A DNA stretch of 25,860 nucleotides from the NCBI GenBank assembly GCA_002422345.1, contig DIUL01000097.1:1-25860 (forward strand), read 5' to 3'. The notes beneath the pieces are model-generated. The model did not search any database and was not told where the DNA came from. It saw nothing but the letters and a program-made list of their open reading frames with translations. Origin of the DNA: Acetobacteraceae bacterium UBA6159 (GTDB taxonomy: Bacteria > Pseudomonadota > Alphaproteobacteria > Acetobacterales > Acetobacteraceae). Shown in pieces: positions 7,795-14,918 of this stretch (its first letter is position 1; every line of letters starts with the position of its first letter). The position numbers and the translations under genes are program-made.

Positions 7795-9147
7795 TCACAC
7801 CGCGGCCGAGTGCCGGCCGGGTCCCGAATGCAGCCGCACGTCGAAGGCGGCGGCGATGTTGCGCAGGAAGGGCCGCCCGCGGTCGGTCACGGAAAGCTGG
7901 TAGCCGGACCATTGGATCAACCCGTCCTCGGCCAGGTCGTGCAGGGAGGGGCCGGTGGGCAGCAGCGACGCCGGGCAGGCGTTGAACCGGGCGGCGATGT
8001 CGCGCAGGTCGATTTCGCCGTGGCACATGATTTCTTCGATGACGGAGCGGCGGACCCGGTCCTCGGCGGTCAAGGCGATGCCGCGGGCGGTGGCGGGGAT
8101 GCCGGCGCGGATCGCGTCCCGCCAGGCCGGCACGCCGGGGTGGTTCTGCACATAGCCCTCCGGCAGCGAGCCGATCGATGACGCGCCCAGCCCGATCAGG
8201 ACCGGGGCGCTGTCGGTGGTGTAACCCTGGAAGTTGCGCCGCAGCCGCTGGTCCTCGGCGGCAATCGCCATGGCATCGCCGGGGCGGGCGAAGTGGTCCA
8301 GGCCGGCGGGGACATAGCCGCGGACGACGATCGTGTCCTCCGCCGCGTCGCGCTGGGCGTAGCGTTCACCGGGGCCGGGCAGCATGGCCTCGGGCAGCAG
8401 GGACTGGTGCTTCTTCATCCAGGGTACGTGGGCATAGCCGAAGACCGCGACCCGCGCGGGGTTCAGTTCCATGGCCTGGGCGACGGTCTCGGCCACGCCC
8501 TCGATCGTCTGGTGCGGCAGGCCGTAGATCAGGTCGAGGTTGACGGCGTCGATCCCGGCGGCGCGGAGCTGCGTGACGCAGGCCGCGGTCAGTTCATAGG
8601 ACTGCATCCGGCCGATCGCCTTCTGCACGGTGGGGTTGAAGTCCTGCACGCCCAGGCTGACGCGGTTGGTGCCCATGGCGGCCAGCGCGTCGACGTGTTC
8701 AGCGGTGAGGGTGCGGGGATCGATCTCCACCGCCACCTCGGCCGAGGGGGCCAGGTCGAACCGTTCCCGCAGCCGCTGCATGATCGCCCGCATCGACCGG
8801 GCGGGCAGGGCGGTCGGCGTGCCGCCGCCCCAATGGACATGCGCGACCGGCTGCTTCCGTCCGATCAGGTCGGCGATCAGGTCGATCTCGGCCAGCAACC
8901 CCTCGGTATAGGCCAGCAGCGGCGCTTCCTGGCGCGCCACGGTGGTGTGGCAGGCGCAGAACAGGCACAGGGAGGCGCAGAACGGGACATGCAGATAGAG
9001 CGAAACCGCCGCATCATCGGGCAGGGCGGCGAGCCAGCGGGCATAGACGGCCGGCGTGACCTCGGCCGAGAAATGCGGCGCGGTCGGATAGCTCGTGTAG
9101 CGGGGTACGGGGCGGTCGTACTTCGCGATCAGGGCGGCGGTATCCAT
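7795..9147 (-). CDS. hemN: Oxygen-independent coproporphyrinogen III oxidase (radical SAM)
   Basis: This 450-aa cytoplasmic enzyme decarboxylates coproporphyrinogen III to protoporphyrinogen IX without O2, a haem biosynthesis step. The N-terminal PRYTSYPTAPHF matches the HemN family, and the [4Fe-4S]/SAM motif C-x3-C-x2-C-x-C is CASLCLFCAC. VHWGGGTPTAL, EIDPRT, RVSLGVQDF and NLDLIYGLPHQT follow in order, with the HemN C-terminal domain (GLGASSIGSLPEGYVQN). The length is normal. The start at 9147 is fixed by homology, since HemN proteins have only about 10 residues before the KY...PRYTSYP block. An FNR box lies 42 bp upstream, so expression should rise when O2 is low. It is first gene of a probable operon with two 2OG oxygenases. 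Confidence 0.96.
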   Translation of the reverse strand: MDTAALIAKYDRPVPRYTSYPTAPHFSAEVTPAVYARWLAALPDDAAVSLYLHVPFCASLCLFCACHTTVARQEAPLLAYTEGLLAEIDLIADLIGRKQPVAHVHWGGGTPTALPARSMRAIMQRLRERFDLAPSAEVAVEIDPRTLTAEHVDALAAMGTNRVSLGVQDFNPTVQKAIGRMQSYELTAACVTQLRAAGIDAVNLDLIYGLPHQTIEGVAETVAQAMELNPARVAVFGYAHVPWMKKHQSLLPEAMLPGPGERYAQRDAAEDTIVVRGYVPAGLDHFARPGDAMAIAAEDQRLRRNFQGYTTDSAPVLIGLGASSIGSLPEGYVQNHPGVPAWRDAIRAGIPATARGIALTAEDRVRRSVIEEIMCHGEIDLRDIAARFNACPASLLPTGPSLHDLAEDGLIQWSGYQLSVTDRGRPFLRNIAAAFDVRLHSGPGRHSAAV

Positions 9148-9182
9148 GGCGGCATATGACCGCCCTGGATCGCGTCGCCGCC

Positions 9183-9196
9183 TTGATCTGGATCAA
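9183..9196 (-). promoter_or_regulatory. FNR/Anr/FixK-type box upstream of hemN
   Basis: TTGATCTGGATCAA is a perfect TTGAT-N4-ATCAA FNR-family site. Its centre lies 42.5 bp from the hemN ATG. For a class II activated promoter (centre at -41.5) transcription would start within one or two bases of the ATG. A weak -10-like TCATAT sits at 9159-9154. The box overlaps the stop codon of the upstream TerC-family gene (9195-9193). Confidence 0.88.
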
Positions 9197-9939
9197 CCGC
9201 CCGTGCGGATCACCTTTTTCGCGCGCCGTTTCGAGGCCAGGAGGTTCAGGCTTTCGACCACGGCCGAGAATGCCATGGCGGCGTAGATATAGCCCTTGGG
9301 CAGATGCACCTCGAACCCTTCCGCCATCAGCGTCATGCCGATCAAAAGCAGGAAGCTCAACGCCAGCATCTTCACCGTGGGGTGGCGGGAGATGAACGAG
9401 GACAGCGGGTTGGCGGCCACCATCATCACGACGACGGCGGCGACCACGGCGATGACCATGATCGAAAGCTCATTCGCCATGCCGACCGCGGTGATGACGC
9501 TGTCGAGGGAGAAGACGATGTCGATGACGACGATCTGCGCGATGGTGGAGGCGAATTTGGCTTTCTGTTCCGTCGCACCGGGGCCTTGTTCATCCGCTTC
9601 CATCCGGTGATGGATTTCGACGGTTCCCTTGTACACCAGGAACAGCCCGCCCAGGATCAGGATCAGGTCGCGCCACGAAAAGCTCTGGCCGAAGGCGGTG
9701 AAGACCGGCTCGGTCAGGTGCATGATCCAACTGATGACCGTCAGCAGGCCGAGCCGTGTGATGAGGGCGAGCCCGAGGCCGATCCGGCGGGCGATGGATT
9801 GCTGTTCCGCTGGCAGGCGGCCGGTCAGGATGGCAATGAAGACCAGGTTGTCGACACCCAGGACGATTTCCATCGTGGTCAGGGTCAGCAAGGATGCCCA
9901 GGCATGCGGTTCCTGGAGCAGGGCGATCAGATCGGCCAT
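9193..9939 (-). CDS. TerC-family integral membrane protein
   Basis: This 248-aa inner-membrane protein has about seven hydrophobic segments. TerC/Alx/YgdQ-type proteins are linked to metal-ion efflux (notably Mn2+) and tellurite resistance. The two halves carry the family's acidic membrane motifs, MEIVLGVDNLVFIAIL near the N-terminus and VIDIVFSLDSVITAVG near residue 140. A basic tail (SKRRAKKVIR) follows the last segment, suggesting a cytoplasmic C-terminus. No CBS or CorC domain is attached, so it is the short form. It reads toward hemN on the same strand, but the FNR box at its 3' end implies a separate hemN promoter. It is divergent from the pyruvyl transferase fusion gene across 77 bp. 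The transported ion cannot be told from sequence. Confidence 0.9.
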   Translation of the reverse strand: MADLIALLQEPHAWASLLTLTTMEIVLGVDNLVFIAILTGRLPAEQQSIARRIGLGLALITRLGLLTVISWIMHLTEPVFTAFGQSFSWRDLILILGGLFLVYKGTVEIHHRMEADEQGPGATEQKAKFASTIAQIVVIDIVFSLDSVITAVGMANELSIMVIAVVAAVVVMMVAANPLSSFISRHPTVKMLALSFLLLIGMTLMAEGFEVHLPKGYIYAAMAFSAVVESLNLLASKRRAKKVIRTGG

Positions 9940-10016
9940 TAATCGACTTTCGAGGGGCGGCGTCGGGTATACGACCCCGGCCGGCGGAATTGCCAGTTTA
10001 TCGTGGGAGACGATGC

Positions 10017-12800
10017 GTGCGGGTCAAGCATTTCACCGAGGCCGAACTGGTGCCCGCCGCGTGGATGGAGCGGGGCACGGGCGGCACGATCCATGTGTTC
10101 AATCCGGCGATCCTGCGGGGGCCGGACGGGCTGGTGATGGCGTACCGTGTCGTGCTGCCGGATGGATCGCGCCATATCGCGATGTGCCGCCTGAGGGATG
10201 ACTGGTCGGCGATCCCGGGCAGCGTCGTCCCGGTCTCGGACCATCTGTCCTATGCCGATGTCGGCAGCGTCGATCCCGCCGTGCATGCCCATCCCGCCGA
10301 CCCCCGGCTGCTGACGATTCGCGGGCGGCTTTACATGCATTTCAACAGCGGCTCCCGCCCCAGGCCGAATCGCATCTATCTGGTGGAAATCGACCCCGCC
10401 ACCCTGCTGCCGATCGGCAAGGCGCGGGAGGTCATGCGCCCCGGGCCGCGGCAACTGGTCGAAAAGAACTGGATGCTGTTCGAGCACGAGGATGAGGTGT
10501 TCGCGGTCTACCAGTTCTCCCCGCTGGTCATCCTGCGGGTGGACCTGTCCGGCCCCGACCAGGTGGTCTGCACGGACGCCTATACCCATGAATGGGACTC
10601 CTGGTCCTATGAGGAGGCATACGGAGAGCTGCGCGGCGGGGCAACGCCGGTGCGGCATGACGGGCGGCTCTATTTCGTCACCCATTCGCTGCTGCACGGT
10701 GAGCCCGACCCGGCGCGTCCGTCCTTCGAGGCCTTGTGCTATGTCGGCGCCGTCGTCGCGCTGGAGGACCAGCCGCCCTTCGCGCCGGTCCTGTTTTCCC
10801 CGCGCCCGGTCGTGGAGCTGCTGCCAACCGAGCACGCGCGCCCGCACCAGCCCCGCCTGGATGGCCGCTGCCAGGAAGCCGCCTATCCAGATGGCGCGGT
10901 CGGGGATGCCGAGGGCATCACGGTCTCCTACGGTGTCAACGAACGCTATGCCGCGCTGCGCAAGATCGGCTGGGACGCTCTGCATGCCATGCTGATCCCC
11001 GTGGTGCCGTTCCGGCCCGAGCGGGCGACCCTGCGGTCCTCGGTGCGGCCGGACACGCCGTCGACTGGATGGGATGCCCCGCCGGCTGACGCGTCCCTGC
11101 GGATCTACTGGTGGCGTCCCGGTTTCTCCAGCCCGCGATCCGAGCAGCGTTTCGCCAATCTGAGCCGCAGCCAGTTCGTGCATGGCAATTTCGGCGACCT
11201 GATGGTGCCGCATCTGATGCGCCGCCTGACTGGGATGAAGCTGGATAATCGCCTGGAAGGCCCGAGGCTGCTGTCCCTGGGTTCATTGATCCAGACCGCG
11301 CACGAAGGCGATGTGATCTGGGGCACGGGGCTGAACGGCGGCAAGGCCGAGATGTACCACTCTCCCAGGCAACTGCATGTCTATGCGACCCGCGGGCCGA
11401 TCTCGCGGGAGTTCCTGCGCCGGCGCGGCTATGATGTCAGCCGGGTGGACCTTCTGTTCGATCCCGCCAACCTGCTGGTCCACCTGTTCGCGGATGAGAT
11501 CGAGGCTATGCGGCGCCATATCGGAAATCCACCTCGGGACTTCATCCTCATCCCGCATTTCCGCGACGACGCTGTGATGCGGAAACTCTATCCGCAGTAC
11601 GAGGATCAGATCATTTCGGTCGATACGCCGTTCCTGGAAATGGTCCGCCGGATCATGCAAAGCGAACTGGTCGTCTCAAGCTCTCTGCACGGGCTGATCG
11701 TGGCGGAAACGCTGGGCATCCCGGCGGTCTGGCATCGCCCCCTGATGGGGGAGAACGAACTGAAATTCCACGACTACTACCTGGGAACCGACCGCTACAA
11801 CATCGTCCGCGCCGACGATCTGCGCCAGGCGCTGCGGGCATCCCCGATGGCCCTGCCAACCTTCGATCCCGCCGCGATGCTCGCGACGTTCCCGTCGTTC
11901 GAGGAGCTGGACGCTCTGGGCCTGGTCGATCGGCCGGTCCCCCTGTCGTCGGCGCGCATGGTGCATTTCAACGTGGCCCTGCCCGTCAGCGTCCGCCTGC
12001 TGAGCGGCTGGTCCAGGACCGAACCGCATGGGGTCTGGAGCGTCGGGGAACTGGCGGAGCTTGAGCTTTATGTCGGAGCGGAGGACGATGCGGGCGCGGT
12101 GCTGGAATTTTTCCTGGCCGCCTTTGCCCCCGGCAACCGGGCGCAGCACGTCACCGTCGCCGACGACCTGAAGGAGATCGGGACCTACAGCTTTACCGAC
12201 CCCAGGCCGATGGCGCTGCGGATCCCGCTGCGCGACCTGGCCGTGATCGACTCCCGGGTGCGGCTGCGGTTCCATATCCCCACCGCCGCCAGCCCCGCCA
12301 GCCTCGGCCGCGGCGCCGACGGCCGGCGCCTCGGCGTTTCCCTCCAATCCGTCCGCCTCCGCTCGGCCAACCCGCCGGTCTCACGCGATCCCGATCTGCG
12401 CCTGCGGGTGGGGGAGCGGGACTTCGCCCCCGCTTTGGTGGACAACGATCGCTATGTCTTCGAGGTCCCGGCAATCGACGGGGCGGTCAGCCTGCTCTCC
12501 CGCTGCTCCCGCCCGGAGGACCGGCCCTTGCAGGCACTGGGCCTCACCGGGTTCGACCGTCGGGAGGTCGGGGTGCGGATGGAGCGGCTGACGGTTACCA
12601 CCGCGGCGGGCGTCACGACGATCGCGGCGGACGACCCGCGCCTGGACCATGGCTGGTGGCCGGTGGAACGGCGGGAAGGCCGGGTCTGGCGCTGGACCAA
12701 CGGGGCAGGGATCGTGCCGCTGGACCCCGCCGGGGCGGCGCGGGTGGAGGTTCTGGGCGTCATCGGCTCCCTCTACGCGCCGCCGGATGCGCCCGGCTGA
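10017..12800 (+). CDS. GH130-like propeller / polysaccharide pyruvyl transferase fusion with C-terminal beta modules
   Basis: This 927-aa multidomain protein starts at GTG 10017, with GGGAGA at 10005-10010. An earlier in-frame ATG at 9894 would overlap the divergent TerC gene and is rejected. Residues ~1-340 resemble a GH130-type five-bladed propeller (FNPAILRGPDG, EKNWMLFEHEDEVFAVYQ), a family that phosphorolyses or hydrolyses mannosides. Residues ~360-620 are a polysaccharide pyruvyl transferase domain (FVHGNFGDLMVPHLM, VVSSSLHGLIVAETLGIPAVW), which ketalises sugars with pyruvate. Residues ~645-780 form a beta-sandwich-like region (LLSGWSRTEPHGVWSVGE). Residues ~790-910 are a module shared with the Hint protein at 3440-6412 (LDHGWWPVERR, VWRWTNGA). 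Glycan synthesis or remodelling on one polypeptide is likely; the exact substrate is unknown. Confidence 0.82.
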   Translation: MRVKHFTEAELVPAAWMERGTGGTIHVFNPAILRGPDGLVMAYRVVLPDGSRHIAMCRLRDDWSAIPGSVVPVSDHLSYADVGSVDPAVHAHPADPRLLTIRGRLYMHFNSGSRPRPNRIYLVEIDPATLLPIGKAREVMRPGPRQLVEKNWMLFEHEDEVFAVYQFSPLVILRVDLSGPDQVVCTDAYTHEWDSWSYEEAYGELRGGATPVRHDGRLYFVTHSLLHGEPDPARPSFEALCYVGAVVALEDQPPFAPVLFSPRPVVELLPTEHARPHQPRLDGRCQEAAYPDGAVGDAEGITVSYGVNERYAALRKIGWDALHAMLIPVVPFRPERATLRSSVRPDTPSTGWDAPPADASLRIYWWRPGFSSPRSEQRFANLSRSQFVHGNFGDLMVPHLMRRLTGMKLDNRLEGPRLLSLGSLIQTAHEGDVIWGTGLNGGKAEMYHSPRQLHVYATRGPISREFLRRRGYDVSRVDLLFDPANLLVHLFADEIEAMRRHIGNPPRDFILIPHFRDDAVMRKLYPQYEDQIISVDTPFLEMVRRIMQSELVVSSSLHGLIVAETLGIPAVWHRPLMGENELKFHDYYLGTDRYNIVRADDLRQALRASPMALPTFDPAAMLATFPSFEELDALGLVDRPVPLSSARMVHFNVALPVSVRLLSGWSRTEPHGVWSVGELAELELYVGAEDDAGAVLEFFLAAFAPGNRAQHVTVADDLKEIGTYSFTDPRPMALRIPLRDLAVIDSRVRLRFHIPTAASPASLGRGADGRRLGVSLQSVRLRSANPPVSRDPDLRLRVGERDFAPALVDNDRYVFEVPAIDGAVSLLSRCSRPEDRPLQALGLTGFDRREVGVRMERLTVTTAAGVTTIAADDPRLDHGWWPVERREGRVWRWTNGAGIVPLDPAGAARVEVLGVIGSLYAPPDAPG

Positions 12801-12881
12801 CAGGGCCCGTTGATCCGGACTGGTGTGCGGCGGTCCGGCGGCGTGCTAATCTTCCGGCCGCTTTGGATGGAGGAGCGGACC

Positions 12882-13889
12882 ATGCTGGTGCAATCATTGG
12901 GCTATGTCGGGATCGGCGCATCCAACCTCGATGAATGGTCCGACTTCGCCACCAACTGGCTGGGCATGCAGCCCGTCGACCACGGCAACGCCCAGCGCGC
13001 GTTTCGCATGGATGACCGCAAGCAACGGCTGGTCATCGACCGGTCCTTGTCCGACGGCGAACGCTTCTTCGGGTGGGAGGTCGCGGACGCCGCCGCCCTG
13101 CAAACCCTGGCCGCCAAACTGGAAGCCGCCGGCGTCAAGGTCCGGGCGGAGCCGCGGGCGCTCGCGGATCAGCGCTTCGTCACCGGCCTGATCAGCTTCG
13201 CCGACCCCGCCGGCAACCGGCTGGAGGCTTTCCACGGCCCGATGATCGCCGACGCCGCCTTCAAGCCCGGCCGCACCATCTCCGGCTTTCGCACCGGTCC
13301 GCTCGGCATGGGGCACGCGGTGTTCCACGTGAAGAACATCGACGACCTGCTGGGCTTCTATCGCGACACTCTGGGCTTCGGCGTCAGCGACTACATCACC
13401 ACCCCGTTCCGCGCCTATTTCATGCACGTGAACCCGCGCCACCACAGCCTGGCCCTGATCGAGACCGGCCGTCAGGACCTGCATCATCTGATGGTGGAGC
13501 TGTATTCGATGGATGACGTCGGCCAGGGCTACGACATCGCCCTCGGCGACCCTGACCGCATCGCCACCACGCTCGGCCGCCACCCGAACGACGCGGTGAT
13601 GTCGTACTACCTGAAGACGCCGTCCGGCTTCCTGATGGAATACGGCTGGGGCGGCAAGGAAGTGACCCCCGGCACCTGGCAGGCAACGGAATGCACCATC
13701 GGTCCCAGCCTCTGGGGCCACGACCGCGTCTGGATGTCCGCCGAACAGCGCGCCCAGGCCCGCGACCTGCGTCTGAAAGCCGCCCAGAACGGCGAACGCA
13801 TGCCCGTCCAGGTCATGCAAGGCAACTTCGAAACCCTGACCGGAACCTGCCCCTGGTGGGACAATGTAAAGGCCGGAAACGCTGATTGA
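12882..13889 (+). CDS. VOC-family extradiol ring-cleavage dioxygenase (BphC-like)
   Basis: This 335-aa type I extradiol dioxygenase-like protein has two tandem glyoxalase/VOC modules. The N-terminal one (~5-125) is structural. The C-terminal one (~135-275) carries the expected Fe(II) ligands: His in GMGHAVFHV, His in HHSLALIE and Glu in PSGFLMEYGWG, where the surrounding YYLKTPSGFLMEYG nearly matches the extradiol dioxygenase signature. Such enzymes cleave catecholic rings next to the hydroxyl pair, as 2,3-dihydroxybiphenyl 1,2-dioxygenase does. GGAGGAG at 12869-12875 fixes the start at 12882. No hydratase, aldolase or hydrolase of a meta-cleavage pathway is adjacent, so the substrate is open. 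The glutaredoxin-DinB gene begins 52 bp downstream on the same strand and may be co-transcribed. Confidence 0.87.
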   Translation: MLVQSLGYVGIGASNLDEWSDFATNWLGMQPVDHGNAQRAFRMDDRKQRLVIDRSLSDGERFFGWEVADAAALQTLAAKLEAAGVKVRAEPRALADQRFVTGLISFADPAGNRLEAFHGPMIADAAFKPGRTISGFRTGPLGMGHAVFHVKNIDDLLGFYRDTLGFGVSDYITTPFRAYFMHVNPRHHSLALIETGRQDLHHLMVELYSMDDVGQGYDIALGDPDRIATTLGRHPNDAVMSYYLKTPSGFLMEYGWGGKEVTPGTWQATECTIGPSLWGHDRVWMSAEQRAQARDLRLKAAQNGERMPVQVMQGNFETLTGTCPWWDNVKAGNAD

Positions 13890-13941
13890 CCGGCCCCTCC
13901 GATCCGCCTACTGATTCACCCGAAGCAAACCGGAGCTAACC

Positions 13942-14706
13942 ATGGACGCGGTCGAACCGCTCAAGGTGTTCTGGCAGCCTGGATGAACGAGTTGCCTGAA
14001 ACTCAAGGAGTTTCTCTCGGTCCGTGCGATCGGGTTTGAGTCGGTCAACGTTCTAGAGGACGCCAATGGATTGGCCGAACTGCGGCGCCTCGGCGCGCGT
14101 TCGATCCCTGTCCTGTCACGTGGCGACGAATGGGTGTTCGCGCAGAACATTTCCTCGGTCGTCAAGTTCCTCGGACTGAACGAAGCAACGGGCCCCGTCC
14201 TGTCCCCGGGTCAGCTTGTCCGGCGTCTGGACCTGTTCCTGGCCACGGCGGCGCGGATCGTCCCGCAGATGCCGGACAGCCAACTGGCGACCGAGGTCCC
14301 GAACCGCCCGCGCAGCTACCGCATCCTGTCCCACCACATCTTCCGCATCGCGGAGGTGTTCCTCTCGGTCGCCCGCGGTGGCGAACTGACCTACGAGGCC
14401 CTGGCCGTCGGCCCCACCGACGACATGGACAGCTTCGGCTCGATCGCCGCCTACGGCGAAACCGTGCGCCAGGACCTGGTTGGATGGTGGGCGGCGCAGG
14501 CCGATCGGTCCGGCACGCAGAAGGTGCAGACCTACTACGGCGAACAGACGTTGCATGAGATCCTGGAGCGGGCGACCTGGCACTCTGGCCAGCACGTCCG
14601 GCAATGGCACATGCTGCTGGGGATGGCCGGAATCGCCCCGGATGGTCCGTTGTCCGATTCGGACTTCGCCAACCTGCCCATGCCAAGCAGCGTCTGGGAC
14701 GGTTAG
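13942..14706 (+). CDS. Candidate selenoprotein: glutaredoxin-like domain (UxxC) fused to DinB-like domain
   Basis: The frame from ATG 13942 (CGGAG upstream) to TAG 14706 holds one in-frame TGA, at 13984-13986 (codon 15). Read as Sec it gives QPG-U15-T-S-C18-LKLKEFL, exactly where glutaredoxin-like proteins have the first Cys of CxxC. Residues ~8-78 continue as a glutaredoxin/thioredoxin fold with the cis-Pro motif RSIPVLSRGDEW. Residues ~88-250 are DinB-like, a four-helix fold with possible metal ligands His131/132, His214 and His218 (TWHSGQH). Without readthrough, only the part from a TTG at 14071 would be open. The frame is otherwise intact with normal codon use, and a hairpin follows the TGA. 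Sec, rather than decay or a sequencing error (TGC to TGA is one base), is inference. It would need selA, selB, selC and selD elsewhere in the genome. Sec would sit at a redox-active position. Confidence 0.68.
13987..14020 (+). promoter_or_regulatory. Candidate bacterial SECIS hairpin
   Basis: GAAACTC (13998-14004) pairs perfectly with GAGTTTC (14008-14014) around the loop AAG. CGAG (13988-13991) can pair with CTCG (14016-14019) below an asymmetric internal loop. The apical loop begins 19 nt after the UGA, within the spacing expected of bacterial SECIS elements. The stem uses AAA and TTT codons, uncommon in this GC-rich DNA. One deviation is that the loop AAG lacks the G usually found in its first two positions. 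Confidence 0.5.
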
Positions 14707-14709
14707 GCC

Positions 14710-14728
14710 ACCCGCAAGAAAAGCGGGT
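14710..14728 (+). terminator. Hairpin just after the glutaredoxin-DinB gene
   Basis: ACCCGC (14710-14715) and GCGGGT (14723-14728) form a 6-bp stem around AAGAAAA, starting 4 bases after the stop codon. No T-tract follows. It is a plausible weak terminator. Confidence 0.4.
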
Positions 14729-14747
14729 CGCCTGGCATCCAAACCTT

Positions 14748-14841
14748 CCCCGTCGTGGTGGCCGCAGGGCCACCATCCATGACTTGCGATGCTGGTCGCG
14801 GTAAAGACGTGGATGGTGGCCCTGCGGCCACCACGACGGGG
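14748..14841. repeat. Perfect 32-bp inverted repeat, REP-like intergenic element
   Basis: The 32 bases at 14748-14779 are the exact reverse complement of 14810-14841, around a 30-base spacer whose edges continue the pairing imperfectly. The core TGGATGGTGGCCC recurs at 20802-20814; AAAGACGTGGATGGTGGCCC (14803-14822) and its counterpart at 20795-20814 differ at one base in 20. It lies between the glutaredoxin-DinB gene and the DUF2165 operon. The pattern fits a dispersed REP/MITE-like palindrome; in RNA it would form a long hairpin and could end transcription. Confidence 0.8.
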
Positions 14842-14918
14842 TTGGGCGCCCGTCCGCCTTTCCCGCGCGTCGCGGCAGCAGACAGGGCTGCCCCCCCCCG
14901 GTGACCGGAGGAGCGCCC

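Noticed and set aside
9894..10016. N-terminal extension of the pyruvyl transferase fusion to ATG 9894
   Set aside because: It would overlap the start of the divergent TerC gene, and its residues look non-coding. GTG 10017 has GGGAGA at ideal spacing and the conserved sequence starts there.
14071..14706. A short DinB-like gene starting at TTG 14071 as the real gene
   Set aside because: This would cut the glutaredoxin fold in half, leaving SIPVLSRGDEW without its first strands, and ignores the ATG with ribosome binding site at 13942 and the intact CxxC-like context around the TGA.
14891..14899. Run of nine C as a slippery site or phase-variation tract
   Set aside because: It lies outside coding sequence, upstream of the DUF2165 ribosome binding site, and no alternative frame depends on it; its exact length could also be a sequencing uncertainty.
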